Shown piece by piece: positions 1 to 9,561 of a stretch of DNA of 64,000 nucleotides. The notes under the pieces were generated by a model. The model was not told the DNA's origin. It saw only the letters and a program-made list of their open reading frames with translations, and ran no database searches. The number at the start of each line of letters is the position of its first letter. Position 1 is the stretch's first letter. The DNA is from Coleofasciculus sp. FACHB-1120 (lineage in GTDB: Bacteria > Cyanobacteriota > Cyanobacteriia > Cyanobacteriales > FACHB-T130). Location: NCBI RefSeq assembly GCF_014698845.1, contig NZ_JACJTV010000005.1, positions 62,001 through 126,000 on the forward strand, read 5' to 3'. Position numbers and translations under genes: made by a program.

Positions 1-465
1 TCATAAGAAGCGGACTCTTCTAAATATCAATGACTGACTAATTGTTAACTATTAGCATTAAAAAAACTTAAGCTTTGCTAGATGAATTTATACAAATTAT
101 AAAAGTAATACGATTCATCGTTTATGCGTAAAAATAGGCTAAATATAAATTTATTCCTAATGAAGATAGGATATATTTACTAAGGATAAAACCGTATTTA
201 TATTGACTATTGGTCTGTTTCTTATAAAAAAGTCAGTAAATTTACAGATAAATGTCCTGAACTATTGTAAAAAGAACAATCTAGCGATCGCTTTTGTATT
301 TATCGCAAGCACGGTAGCGAATCGAGAAGCCTATAACCCAGCCCAGTCAAGCAATCTTGAAACCATTTAATCAATTCTTTTGCTTTCGTCCCTGATTCAG
401 GCGGGAAGGCAACAAATAGCATCTCTGAGCTATCCTGGAATCGCCAGATAGCAAGAGTTGACAGA
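1..465. other. AT-rich spacer at the window start
   Basis: This stretch is AT-rich with many stops in all frames and one HIP1 octamer near 284. I see no recognisable gene, RNA or terminator. A short minus-strand frame ends at 300 and could start at 422 (40 codons) or at 548 inside the next gene. It has no recognisable family and is not called. Confidence 0.5.
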
Positions 466-1299
466 ATGCACTGGATATTAACCGAACCTTTAAGCGTAGA
501 AAATGTGACAGTAGCGATCGCGGGTTTACCAGCATCGTTGCAAGGCACAAAGCTAGTACAACTGTCCGATTTGCACTACGATGGCAAGCGGTTATCCGAA
601 ACGCTACTCGCAGAGGCAATTGAAGCCAGCAATCAACTCGAACCCGACCTCGTTGTATTGACTGGCGACTTCGTAACGGATGACCCATCTCCCATTCATG
701 CCCTAGTAAAACGGCTAAAACACTTGCAAGGTCGCGCTGGTGTCTATGCTGTACTGGGCAACCACGATAATTATTATCGCCATTCAAAAAAAGAGGTGCA
801 AGACGCCCTGACTAGCATTGGGATTCATGTCCTCTGGAATGAAATTGCATATCCATTTGGAAAAGAATTACCCTTAGTCGGACTGGCTGATTTTTGGTCG
901 CGGGAATTTAATCCAGCGCCAGTGATGAATCAACTCGATCGGGATACACCCCGAATCGTCTTATCTCACAACCCAGATACCGCCGAGATTTTGCAAGAAT
1001 GGCGAGTGGATTTGCAACTGTCGGGTCATACTCACGGCGGTCAAGTGGTAATTCCTGGAGTTGGCCCAGCAGCGCAACTGCTGCAAAACATCCGTCACCT
1101 GATTCCCAAACCGCTCCAGCGTTGGGTGCCTTTTATGAAGGAATGCAATAAAGTGGTAGAGCGTTGGGAATGGGCGCAGGGGTGGCATCAGGTGGGAAAA
1201 AACCAGCTATATGTGAATCGAGGGCTGGGAACCTATTGGCCCGGACGCCTATTTTGTCCGCCAGAAGTCACGGCGATCGCGCTGGTGGATCAAAAATAG
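466..1299 (+). CDS. calcineurin-like metallophosphoesterase (YaeI type)
   Basis: A 277-residue protein with the metallophosphoesterase motifs in order: D35-L-H37, TGDFVTD, GNHDNYY, LSHNPD and SGHTHGGQ. These Asp, His and Asn residues bind the two-metal centre in the calcineurin-like family, and the spacing matches the YaeI/YkuE subgroup of phosphodiesterases. No signal peptide or membrane helix is visible, so a cytoplasmic or peripheral location is likely. The ATG at 466 fits the N-terminus I expect of cyanobacterial homologues. The gene ends 25 bases before the hisC ATG and probably shares its transcript. The substrate cannot be told from sequence. Confidence 0.85.
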   Translation: MHWILTEPLSVENVTVAIAGLPASLQGTKLVQLSDLHYDGKRLSETLLAEAIEASNQLEPDLVVLTGDFVTDDPSPIHALVKRLKHLQGRAGVYAVLGNHDNYYRHSKKEVQDALTSIGIHVLWNEIAYPFGKELPLVGLADFWSREFNPAPVMNQLDRDTPRIVLSHNPDTAEILQEWRVDLQLSGHTHGGQVVIPGVGPAAQLLQNIRHLIPKPLQRWVPFMKECNKVVERWEWAQGWHQVGKNQLYVNRGLGTYWPGRLFCPPEVTAIALVDQK

Positions 1300-1324
1300 T
1301 TTTTAGTTGTTAGATCAAGAATTT

Positions 1325-2449
1325 ATGTTCTCGTTCATCCGGTCAGATTTATCTCAGTTACGCGCCTATATGCCCCACCCAGGCGGCGCATCAGGAAGTC
1401 CAGTCACTGGTTCAATTCCGATCGATCGGCTGGATACCAATGAATGCCCTTTTGATTTGCCAAAAGAATTAAAAGAAAAGTTGGCATGGACTTATCAGCA
1501 GCTAATTGAGACGAATCGCTATCCTGATGGCAGTCACGCCGAACTCAAAGAAGCGATCGCCCAATACGCGAACGAATCCTTAGATGCCGCTATTACCCCA
1601 ACCAACATCTCTGTAGGTAACGGTTCCGATGAACTCATTCGTTCCCTCCTGATTGCCACCTGTTTAGGCAACGAAGGCTCGATTTTGGTAGCCGATCCCA
1701 CCTTCTCCATGTACGCGATTCTGGCTCATACCCTAGGCATTCCTGTGGTGAGTGTCGGGCGCAAGGAAGCGAATTTTGAAATGGATCTTGCCGCTGCCCA
1801 AAAAGCCATTGAGGAAACCCAGAATCCACCAATCCGGGTGGTATTTGTCGTTCATCCCAACTCCCCCACCGCTAACGCCTTAACTGCTGCTGAGTTGGAA
1901 TGGCTGCGGAGTTTGCCAGAGCATATTTTGGTGGTCATTGACGAAGCTTATTTTGAATTTAGCCAGACAACCGTGGTTGGGGAATTGTCGCAGCATCCAA
2001 ACTGGGTCATACTCAGAACATTTTCTAAGGCATTTCGGCTGGCAGCACTGCGGCTAGGATATGCGATCGCTCACCCAGAACTGATTGTCGCCCTCGAAAA
2101 AGTCCGTCTCCCCTACAATCTCCCCAGCTTCACTCAAGCTGCCGCTTTACTTGCCCTTTCCCAGCGGCAACTGCTACTTAGCTGTATTCCCCAAATTCTT
2201 ACCGAACGAGACAAGTTACTCGATTTTCTCAAACAGCAACCCGCCTTACAAGTTTGGTCTAGTGCCTCAAACTTCATCTACCTGCGTCTCCCGACAGAGG
2301 AAGCCCTGACTCGATTGGCGCAGCAACTCAAAGAACAGGGAACCTTGGTTCGTCACACCGGCGGCGGTATTCGTCTGACGGTAGGTAGCGAAGAAGAAAA
2401 TGAGCGATCGCGCCAGCATCTCCTGGCAGCTTTAAAAGCAATGAACTAG
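1325..2449 (+). CDS. hisC: histidinol-phosphate aminotransferase
   Basis: A 374-residue fold-type I PLP enzyme that transaminates imidazole acetol-phosphate to histidinol phosphate in histidine synthesis. Visible marks are the substrate region [28 protein letters not shown], the VIDEAYFEF cofactor Asp/Tyr segment, and [16 protein letters not shown], whose Lys (about residue 235) should form the Schiff base. A GTP/TTG start at 1307 would add six residues, but the ATG at 1325 gives the usual N-terminus and is preferred. Cyanobacteria often carry more than one HisC-like aminotransferase, so relaxed specificity (for example aromatic acids) is possible. Confidence 0.88.
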   Translation: MFSFIRSDLSQLRAYMPHPGGASGSPVTGSIPIDRLDTNECPFDLPKELKEKLAWTYQQLIETNRYPDGSHAELKEAIAQYANESLDAAITPTNISVGNGSDELIRSLLIATCLGNEGSILVADPTFSMYAILAHTLGIPVVSVGRKEANFEMDLAAAQKAIEETQNPPIRVVFVVHPNSPTANALTAAELEWLRSLPEHILVVIDEAYFEFSQTTVVGELSQHPNWVILRTFSKAFRLAALRLGYAIAHPELIVALEKVRLPYNLPSFTQAAALLALSQRQLLLSCIPQILTERDKLLDFLKQQPALQVWSSASNFIYLRLPTEEALTRLAQQLKEQGTLVRHTGGGIRLTVGSEEENERSRQHLLAALKAMN

Positions 2450-2461
2450 GAAGGAGTTTAG

Positions 2462-2497
2462 TTAAAAATTAGAAACTAGCTAGTTTCTAATTTTTAA
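2462..2497. terminator. perfect 36-bp palindrome between convergent genes
   Basis: Bases 2462-2479 are exactly complementary to 2480-2497, centred on CTAG/CTAG and ending in A-rich and T-rich arms. It lies between the end of hisC and the stop codon of the minus-strand gene at 2498. It is AT-rich, but as RNA it would fold into a strong hairpin ending in U from either side, so a bidirectional terminator is the simplest reading. Confidence 0.6.
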
Positions 2498-3049
2498 TTA
2501 ATCCCCCAAATCCCGTGCCCTACGGATAGTATCTGGCAACACCCCCACTAACAGCGCAAAGGCATCGTCCGGTACTTGCGTCAGCGTCTCCGTGCCAAAG
2601 AACTGCTTAAACTGTTCGAGTATCTTCTGCGCTCTTTGCAGCGGCACCGGGTTATCCGTAATTTGTTTCGTGAGTCGAATCCACTGTCGCCGAATCAAAT
2701 AAGCATTCTGCCGTTCCTGCGCGGATTCAGGAGTTACCAACGACAAATTGCCTACTGGCAACACCCATTTCGCATCCACATCAAACAATCCGCCCACAGC
2801 AGCTCCTGGCCCGGCAAACTCCGCATGATAGTGTTTGTAGAGGATCAAGCCATTCCGGCGGCGACTATTTACGATCAAAAGCTGTTTATTACACAGCTGA
2901 TTGAGGATATCAGACGATTCCTCGTCAGGGTTCGGGCTTTCGTTATTCATGCCATTAGAGCCTTGAGAGCGGGCGACACAGGTATGGCTTTGATTGGCAT
3001 CCGCTTTATATAGGGCAGTCTGGTAGCGCTGTTGGTTGTCGCTATCCAT
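2498..3049 (-). CDS. conserved cyanobacterial protein of unknown function
   Basis: 183 residues from the ATG at 3049; a longer frame to 3103 has a poor N-terminus. The first 50 residues are polar and probably disordered. The rest is a compact, mostly helical domain with IVNSRRRNGLILYKHYHAEF, GGLFDVDAKWVLPVGNLSLV and a charged C-terminal helix ending in IRRARDLGD. There is no signal peptide, membrane segment or catalytic motif that I recognise. Codon use and the clean frame support a real gene. It converges on hisC across the 36-bp palindrome. Confidence 0.6.
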   Translation of the reverse strand: MDSDNQQRYQTALYKADANQSHTCVARSQGSNGMNNESPNPDEESSDILNQLCNKQLLIVNSRRRNGLILYKHYHAEFAGPGAAVGGLFDVDAKWVLPVGNLSLVTPESAQERQNAYLIRRQWIRLTKQITDNPVPLQRAQKILEQFKQFFGTETLTQVPDDAFALLVGVLPDTIRRARDLGD

Positions 3050-3501
3050 GTCAACTCTTACTGCTATATTTTTTCTTTGGGTATGCACCCGAACCGGAAG
3101 CACAGAGGCAAACCCAATTCTGTTAGTTCTGGATGGATTGCAAGCTTGAGATTCAGTTTCTCATCTACTATGTATGTAAACAATAATTACATTATCAAAA
3201 CATTTGACATCAGTATAAGTCACCAAGCGGTAATTGCTTAATTTTATTTTATGGCATATTGCCCGAACGCAGGAAATACAACAGCCAGTGATAGCCAACA
3301 ACCTTACTGTATTGGGTATTCTTCAATAATCTACCCTCTAAAGTAATAATTGTTTAAAGTTAGTGTGAAGTTGCGATAAGTAAGAGTCACTTACTGATTT
3401 AATGACTGATTGAATTGATTAAACGTGTTTTCTGGCTAGCGATTTCCAACCCAATCATCCTTAAATCTAAGGAATCCCCGCGAGGTGAGGGGGCAGTTAT
3501 T
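3050..3501. other. spacer, about 450 bases, no gene seen
   Basis: AT-rich and broken by stops. It holds the upstream region of the minus-strand gene ending at 2498 and the downstream region of the acetyltransferase. A G/C-rich patch near 3474-3494 might form a weak hairpin after the acetyltransferase, but the pairing is poor. Confidence 0.4.
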
Positions 3502-4191
3502 TTAGTTTTTACGAGCTAAGTGTTTGTGCAAAAACAGCCGTCGAGGACGCCCCGGCAGCCAGTCACTCCAGCTGGGATCGCTTTGATGCGGTCGATATCC
3601 CGCCTTCAGATAAAGCTGCCGTGCCTGATGATTGTTTTCTAATACGTGCAGGTATAGGTCGCAAAATCCCCATTCCAAAGCTGTTCGTTCGCAGCGCAGC
3701 AGTAACTGCTGCGCCACCCCTCGTCGCCGACACGAGGGGTGGACAGCCAGATTCGAGATGTAAGGATATTGAGAACTCCAGGGTTGCCAGGAACAGGCAC
3801 GAAGTCCCAATTCGATCGTCCCCACTACGGAATCAGCATTTGCTCCTTGGCGTTCTTGTCCTTGGAGTTCTTGTGCGTTTAGAGGTGGGAAGGAAGCTTC
3901 CTCTCCACTCCCCCAATCGGTGCTAGCAGAGGACGTAGCGACAGCGGCTAAACAGATGTAATTCGGAGGAATCAACCGCAGTCGAGTCCGTAAATCTTCG
4001 TAAATTCCCAGCCGAAATAACGGATAGGTCAAAGCCCAAATTCCCGACCGAGGGTGAAAACTATCTGCCAGGATCTCGGTGAGGCTGGTCAAATCATTTT
4101 GGTGGGCTGCCCGGATGATAAAGTGAGAAGCACCATTCGGTTGTGCGGCTCTTTCAGGTTGGCGGTGCAAGAGTAGAAAGCAGGGATTCAA
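3502..4191 (-). CDS. GNAT family N-acetyltransferase
   Basis: 229 residues. The C-terminal half has the acetyl-CoA binding signature of GNAT enzymes: ISNLAVHPSCRRRGVAQQLL (motif A, RRRGVA pyrophosphate loop) followed by ALEWGFCDLYLHVLENNHQA and LYLKAGYRP (motif B). The N-terminal half has FIIRAAHQNDLTSLTEILADSF, the usual first strand and helix. A polar insert of about 35 residues near residues 85-120 lengthens the protein beyond a typical GNAT. Small-molecule versus protein substrate cannot be told. Monocistronic, with no functional link to its neighbours. Confidence 0.85.
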   Translation of the reverse strand: MNPCFLLLHRQPERAAQPNGASHFIIRAAHQNDLTSLTEILADSFHPRSGIWALTYPLFRLGIYEDLRTRLRLIPPNYICLAAVATSSASTDWGSGEEASFPPLNAQELQGQERQGANADSVVGTIELGLRACSWQPWSSQYPYISNLAVHPSCRRRGVAQQLLLRCERTALEWGFCDLYLHVLENNHQARQLYLKAGYRPHQSDPSWSDWLPGRPRRLFLHKHLARKN

Positions 4192-5064
4192 CAGCCGAGC
4201 GTAAGTTGGATATCTAGCAGGTTTTATCCTAGATCATTTTGCAGTGATTTTCGCAGGTTTAATATCAGGGTACTGGAGCAAAATGAATTAACTGGGAAGA
4301 TTGACAAGTCTCCGGGTTGGAGAGGTTCTAGGGCAAGCGAGCCTGCAAGAATGCCTACCCTGAGCAAAGCTTCTTTTCTTCCAGCAAGGATACTATTGTA
4401 CAAGGAGTGCATCAGCCTTTTGAGAATCGGCATCGGACAGTAGAGCCAGCATCGCTATCCTGTCCGGAGCAGCAGCGCTCGCCCAGGTATTTCTCTAACA
4501 GCCAGCCTGTTACCGATCTATTTCGGAGCAGGGGAATGGAAGCGCGATCGCAGCAATTATCACTGACATTCACGTCCAAACGTTAAAGTCAGTAATAAAG
4601 AGCGGGTATCTTAAATAAAAAGCAAGTGACAAGTGCATTTTCTCCCCAAAAAGTTATTCAGAGGGGCAGGGTCGTTATCAGTCGTCTGACGACCGCAAGC
4701 ATCACCTATACCCTACCCCTATCCCTCAGGAACCCCTGTGGGGTACGAGGGAGGCTTCGCCACCAGGGGATTGGGGAGCATGAGCCAGAACCAGGGTTGT
4801 TCTCTAAAATCGACACCAGAAGGTACAGCCGTACTGAAACTGCAAACTTAAAATTAATTGGGGTGCAACCAGCGGATTTCTATGGTTTCCGGATTCGGAA
4901 ACCCTGGGATGCGGATAGTAGCTTGGAGAGGGATCGTCCATCTTTCGCTCCCATCCGCTTTTCCATCTCAATCGCTGGAAGAATCTGTGCATGAAATGGA
5001 GACTGTTTTGCATTTGCATGGGCGTAGGCATGAGCTGCACCATACTACAGCAGGAGAGCGGGGC
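4192..5064. other. long leader region upstream of cyaC
   Basis: About 870 bases with short open frames on both strands but none with a recognisable product. Near 4720-4775 there is a C/G-rich stretch with self-complementary patches. It presumably holds the cyaC promoter; I could not identify a clear CRP- or NtcA-type site. An in-frame extension of cyaC to 4858 is possible but lacks a ribosome binding site and resembles no domain. Confidence 0.4.
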
Positions 5065-8000
5065 ATGAAATCCCAAGCCAGTAAAAAGCCCAAAATTCTG
5101 GTCGTCGATGACGAACCCGATAACCTCGACCTGCTTTACCGCACTTTTCATCGAGAATATAAGGTACTGAGGGCAGATAACGGCCCTGCGGCACTGGAGA
5201 TTCTGGCGCATGAGGGGGATGTTGCTGTAATCATCTCAGATCAGCGGATGCCCCTGATGAGCGGCACGGAATTTCTCAGCCTCACCGCCACCCAGTATCC
5301 AGATATTATCCGGATCATTTTGACGGGTTACACCGATGTGGAAGATTTGGTGGAAGCCATCAACGCCGGGAAGGTCTTCAAGTACGTCACCAAACCCTGG
5401 GATGCGACTGAGCTGAAAGCGCTGGTGCAGCAGGCAATGGATACCCACAACGTTTTGAAGGTTCGCACTGAGGAACTGTGCCGGACGTTGCGCCGCGAAT
5501 CGCTGCTTAATACAGTCACGAATACCATTCGCAGCGCCCAGTACCGGCGGGGCGGTTCCCCCCTTCAGCAAGTCCTCCAGACGATTGTGGAAACCGTGGG
5601 TCATATGCTGGAGGTGAGCGTGTGCATTTTGCGTCCCTTCCAGGAAGACGGGATGGCAGATGAGGGATTCATTTATCAGCAACAAGATGCAAAAGGCAAG
5701 CGGCAATCTTCAGGATTGATTATTTCCGAACTGAGTCCATCATCAGGGCAGAGAACGGCGGGACTGAGGACGGAGGAAGAAGGCGGGACGGCTCCGTCTT
5801 CAGTTTTACTGCCTGAGTCTTCTTTGGGAGAGCCTTTGGGAGAGAGCGAGACTGGGCATGGGCAGCAAAATGAAGATCCCCACTCAGTCCTTAGCCTTCA
5901 GTCCTCAGTTCTTAGCCAGTTGGTGTGGGAAACGCACGATGTAGAAGTCATTAATGATGTCGAAACCGATGAGCGACTCCCCGGCGATACCCCTGTAATT
6001 AGGCAACGCCTAGAGGCAATGCGACAGGCGGATATTCACTCTAGCTTGGTGGTGCCGCTGTATTGCCAACTGGAATTGATGGCAGTTCTGGCGCTGCATC
6101 AGTGCGGACAGCCGCGCGTGTGGCAGGATGATGAGATTCAGCTGGTGGTGATGGTGGCGGATCAAGCGGCTTTGGCTCTTTCTCAGGCGCGGGCTTACGA
6201 ACAGGTTTCCCGGCTTGCACAAAGAGAGGCGCTTGTCAATACAATTACCACGGCAATTCGCTCTAGCCTTGACCCGCAGGACATCTTTGCAGCGATTACG
6301 CAACAGTTAGGACAAGCTTTGGAGGTGGATGGCTGTGCCCTGTCGCTGTGGCGCAGGGAGGATGAGTTTGTTCAGTGTGTGGGCTTGTATGACGGAACAG
6401 AAAGCCTGGTTCTGGATACATCGGGGAGCGAAAACTCGATTTTCGGCAATCCAAGCGAAGCCTTTGTCGCCAAAACGCTGGAATTAGACCCGCATCTCGG
6501 CAATCATGCTTCGCCATTGCAAGCGAAGAATCCTCAATTGCCCCACTCAGTTGTCCCGATTGCCGGAAATCCGGTATTGCAAGAGCTGCTGAATACACAA
6601 CACCCCGTGGCAGTCCACGATCTAGATCGGAACCCGGAAATGAACGGGTTCGATCTCCCGTTGCGGAGTCCGGCGCGGGCGTTGTTGGTGGTACCGTTAC
6701 TCTCCGATGGTCAAATTATTGGTAGCATCACCTTGCGCCAAACGAACCGACCTCGCCGCTGGCACGCTTCAGAGGTTGAGTTAGCGCAGGCGGTAGCAGC
6801 ACAGGCAGCGATCGCAGTCACGCAGTCCCGACTGTATCAAAAAACTCGGCAGCAGGCGGAGCGGTTATTGGAATTAGACCGGCAGAAAACCGAGTTTTTC
6901 CAGAACGTTTCTCACGAATTTCGCACACCGCTGACTCTGATGCTAGGGCCGCTAGAGTCAGCGGTCAATCAGCATCAGGATATGCCCTACGATCAAGCTG
7001 CGATCGCTCTACGCAACTCTCGTCGCTTACTGCGGCTGGTCAATCAACTGCTGGATATCCAACGACTCGACGCCGGTCGGATGCAAGCCAGTTTCCGTCC
7101 TTGTAACTTAGTAGAATTTATCGAAACAATTATCGAAGCTTTTCGCCCCTACTGCGAGAAAAAAGGCTTGCAGCTGACGCTGGAAATGAAACGCTGCAAG
7201 CCGGTTTATTTAGATTTAGAAAGATTTGATAAAGTAATCTACAACCTTCTCTCCAATGCCATGAAATTTACCGAAGCGGGGGGTACGATAGCCGTGGTGG
7301 TGCAACCCGCTGGAGATCACGTCCGCATCCAGGTTTCGGACACCGGCATTGGCATTCGCCCGGAACAAATCCCCCATCTGTTCGAGCGCTTCCGTCAAGC
7401 GGAAGGGTCAGTCAACCGCTCCTATGAAGGCAGTGGCTTGGGTTTAGCGCTGGTGAAAGAACTGGTGGAACTCCACAGCGGTCAAATCTCTGTCGAGTCG
7501 GTTTACGGAGAAGGCAGTACCTTTACCGTCTGGCTGCAAACTGGAACCGCACACCTACCGCTGGATCAGGTGTTGGAAGTGCCAACTGAAGTCCAATCCA
7601 ATCGTGCCGCTGTGGAATTGGCAGATTTGGAGGTGGAAGAAGAAACTGGAGACTGGGAACTTTTGAGACAGGATGAAGCAGCACCTACTCTAAATTCACT
7701 CCCAACAGAGTCGCAACCCGTATCAGGTTCCAGCGTCAATTCCTCCGTGATTCGCACCGTCTTAGTGGTGGACGACAATCCGGATTTACGAGCTTATGTG
7801 TCTCGGATTTTGCTCAATGATGGCTATCAAGTCTGCATGGCTCGAAACGGCAACGAAGGATTCGCTGTTGCCAAAGAAAGGCGTCCCGATCTGATTGTGA
7901 CGGATTTGATGATGCCCTTTGTGTCCGGTTTGGATATGATTCGGATGCTCCGCGACAACCAAGAACTCAAGGGAACGCCGATCATTTTGCTCACCGCCAA

Positions 8001-8832
8001 AGTAGACGAAGATACTCGCATTGAAGGCACCGAGAGGGGAGCAGATGCCTATCTGGCTAAGCCATTTAACGACCGGGAACTGTTAGCGTTAGTCCACAAT
8101 TTGCTAGCGCTAAAGGAAAATGAGCGCCGGGTGGTGGAGCTGAATTCTTATCTGACAGAATCGGTGCTGAAGCGCTTTTTACCGCCAATCATGGTGCAGA
8201 AGGCAGCACAAGGCGAACTGAAGTTAGACTTGAGTCCGGAACCCAGGTTAGTGACGGTTTTATTTAGTGACATCGTGGGTTTTACCAGTTTGGCAAATAC
8301 CTTGCGAGCGCGACGAGTGGCTGAGTTGCTCAATGAATACCTGGAAGCCATGACTAAAGCCGTATTTGATAACGGTGGTACGGTGGATAAGTTTATGGGG
8401 GATGCAATTTTAGCGCTGTTTGGTGCCCCAGAGGAGCTGACACCCAACGAGCAGGTACGACGCGCGATCGCAGCGGCGCGGCAAATGCACGCTTCTTTGG
8501 AGCAACTTAATCAGAAATGGTTGGCGGCAGGCATTGTTGGCACGAGCGATCGCGCCGCCGTCCAGTTCCGCTGTGGCATTCACCAAGGCACTGCTGTGGT
8601 GGGAATGTTCGGAGGCGATCAACGGTCGGATTACACCGCTATCGGTCCCAGCGTGAATATTGCCTCGCGCCTTCAAGAAGCTGCGGAACCGAATTGCATC
8701 TTGGTTTCTGCTGCTGTTGCCGATTACCTGGACGAGCAGGAAATCACCAAAGGTAGCCCCCTCAAGCTCAAAGGCATCGATGAAACCGTCCTCACTTTTG
8801 CGGTGGAACTCAAAGAAAGTGCTGGGGACTGA
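5065..8832 (+). CDS. cyaC: CyaC-type hybrid sensor kinase / class III adenylate cyclase
   Basis: 1255 residues from the ATG at 5065, which has AGGAG eight bases upstream. In order: receiver domain (D15, D16, phospho-acceptor D59, K in TKPWD), a first GAF-like domain split by a low-complexity insert at about residues 220-289, a second GAF (about 400-590), a histidine kinase (H617 in SHEFRTP, N box NLLSNAMKFT, G boxes DTGIGI and GSGLGLALV), a second receiver (D903, D904, acceptor D947) and a class III cyclase (metal Asp D1069 and D1113; K1109 fits adenine). This order is that of Anabaena and Spirulina CyaC, in which phosphorelay to the second receiver stimulates cAMP synthesis. All key residues are present. 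The last residue point and Thr in YTAIGPSVNIASR favour ATP over GTP. Soluble; no membrane helix is seen. Confidence 0.93.
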   Translation: MKSQASKKPKILVVDDEPDNLDLLYRTFHREYKVLRADNGPAALEILAHEGDVAVIISDQRMPLMSGTEFLSLTATQYPDIIRIILTGYTDVEDLVEAINAGKVFKYVTKPWDATELKALVQQAMDTHNVLKVRTEELCRTLRRESLLNTVTNTIRSAQYRRGGSPLQQVLQTIVETVGHMLEVSVCILRPFQEDGMADEGFIYQQQDAKGKRQSSGLIISELSPSSGQRTAGLRTEEEGGTAPSSVLLPESSLGEPLGESETGHGQQNEDPHSVLSLQSSVLSQLVWETHDVEVINDVETDERLPGDTPVIRQRLEAMRQADIHSSLVVPLYCQLELMAVLALHQCGQPRVWQDDEIQLVVMVADQAALALSQARAYEQVSRLAQREALVNTITTAIRSSLDPQDIFAAITQQLGQALEVDGCALSLWRREDEFVQCVGLYDGTESLVLDTSGSENSIFGNPSEAFVAKTLELDPHLGNHASPLQAKNPQLPHSVVPIAGNPVLQELLNTQHPVAVHDLDRNPEMNGFDLPLRSPARALLVVPLLSDGQIIGSITLRQTNRPRRWHASEVELAQAVAAQAAIAVTQSRLYQKTRQQAERLLELDRQKTEFFQNVSHEFRTPLTLMLGPLESAVNQHQDMPYDQAAIALRNSRRLLRLVNQLLDIQRLDAGRMQASFRPCNLVEFIETIIEAFRPYCEKKGLQLTLEMKRCKPVYLDLERFDKVIYNLLSNAMKFTEAGGTIAVVVQPAGDHVRIQVSDTGIGIRPEQIPHLFERFRQAEGSVNRSYEGSGLGLALVKELVELHSGQISVESVYGEGSTFTVWLQTGTAHLPLDQVLEVPTEVQSNRAAVELADLEVEEETGDWELLRQDEAAPTLNSLPTESQPVSGSSVNSSVIRTVLVVDDNPDLRAYVSRILLNDGYQVCMARNGNEGFAVAKERRPDLIVTDLMMPFVSGLDMIRMLRDNQELKGTPIILLTAKVDEDTRIEGTERGADAYLAKPFNDRELLALVHNLLALKENERRVVELNSYLTESVLKRFLPPIMVQKAAQGELKLDLSPEPRLVTVLFSDIVGFTSLANTLRARRVAELLNEYLEAMTKAVFDNGGTVDKFMGDAILALFGAPEELTPNEQVRRAIAAARQMHASLEQLNQKWLAAGIVGTSDRAAVQFRCGIHQGTAVVGMFGGDQRSDYTAIGPSVNIASRLQEAAEPNCILVSAAVADYLDEQEITKGSPLKLKGIDETVLTFAVELKESAGD
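5882..5916. repeat. five degenerate 7-bp repeats inside cyaC
   Basis: Read in sevens from 5882 the sequence is ACTCAGT, CCTTAGC, CTTCAGT, CCTCAGT, TCTTAGC: a heptanucleotide array of the kind found in spacers of this window. It lies in frame within the first GAF domain and encodes the low-complexity stretch SVLSLQSSVLSQ. A related diverged patch runs from about 5728 to 5815. Confidence 0.7.
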
Positions 8833-8837
8833 GTAAA

Positions 8838-9518
8838 GTGCTGAGTCCTCAGTCTTCAGCACTGGTCTCTGCTTTGCGCTTGTCGCTGTGGGTGGCGCTG
8901 ATTTCTACCGTCTTCGTTGCGATCGCGGGAGGACTGCTAGGCTACCTCTTGGCACGTTACCGCTTTCCCGGTCGAAACTGGGTGGATGCGATCGTTACGC
9001 TGCCCCTAATTTTGCCGCCGACTGTGGTGGGATTCTATCTGCTGGTTCTCTTTGGACGCCAGGGGTTAATTGGACGTCCTCTCTACGAGGCGACTGGTTG
9101 GACGCCCATTTTTACCTGGCAAGGCGCAGTCTTGGCGGCAAGCATTATGGCGTTACCGCTGATGGTAAAAACGACAAAGGCAGCTTTAGAAAGTGTTGAC
9201 CCCGTTTACTTACAAGCCTCTGCGACATTGGGTCAATCGAATCTGCAAACCCTCTGGCGCGTTTGGTTGCCTTTAGCCTGGAAAGGTATCCTGGCGGGAA
9301 TTGTCCTGAGTTTTGCCCGCGCTTTAGGAGAATTTGGCGCAACTTTAATGATTGCGGGAAATATTCCCGGTGTGACGCAAACGATGCCAATGGCAATCTA
9401 CGAAGCCGTTCAGTCAGGACGCGACAACATCGCCTTGATTTTGGTGGTTATTCTCACTTCGCTGTCTCTGTTCATTCTTTTTTTGACAAATTTTCTGGAA
9501 CGTAGCGGATTCAGGTGA
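8838..9518 (+). CDS. modB: molybdate ABC transporter permease, ModB-like
   Basis: 226 residues, about five membrane helices, with the binding-protein-dependent permease signature: LPLILPPTVVGFYLL, ASIMALPLMVKTTKAALE and ARALGEFGATLMIAGNIPG, the last being the EAA-loop region typical of ModB. The length is normal for the family. It starts with GTG only five bases after the cyaC stop, and its first residues are encoded by a CTGAGTCCTCAG repeat patch, so the true start is uncertain. No modA or modC lies nearby. In cyanobacteria the partners may be encoded elsewhere. Tungstate or another oxyanion cannot be excluded as substrate. Confidence 0.85.
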   Translation: MLSPQSSALVSALRLSLWVALISTVFVAIAGGLLGYLLARYRFPGRNWVDAIVTLPLILPPTVVGFYLLVLFGRQGLIGRPLYEATGWTPIFTWQGAVLAASIMALPLMVKTTKAALESVDPVYLQASATLGQSNLQTLWRVWLPLAWKGILAGIVLSFARALGEFGATLMIAGNIPGVTQTMPMAIYEAVQSGRDNIALILVVILTSLSLFILFLTNFLERSGFR

Positions 9519-9561
9519 ATGTTTACTGTTTCTAACAATAAGAGTCCTTCAAGTTTTGAGA

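Noticed and set aside
300-548. 82-codon minus-strand frame overlapping the metallophosphoesterase start
   Set aside because: It overlaps a certain gene on the other strand, has no recognised motif and no good start. A shorter form (300-422) remains possible but unsupported.
4224-4433. 69-codon minus-strand frame
   Set aside because: No motif, no start signal, low coding character.
4858-5064. N-terminal extension of cyaC
   Set aside because: In frame, but with no ribosome binding site, no domain character, and a strong AGGAG-ATG at 5065.
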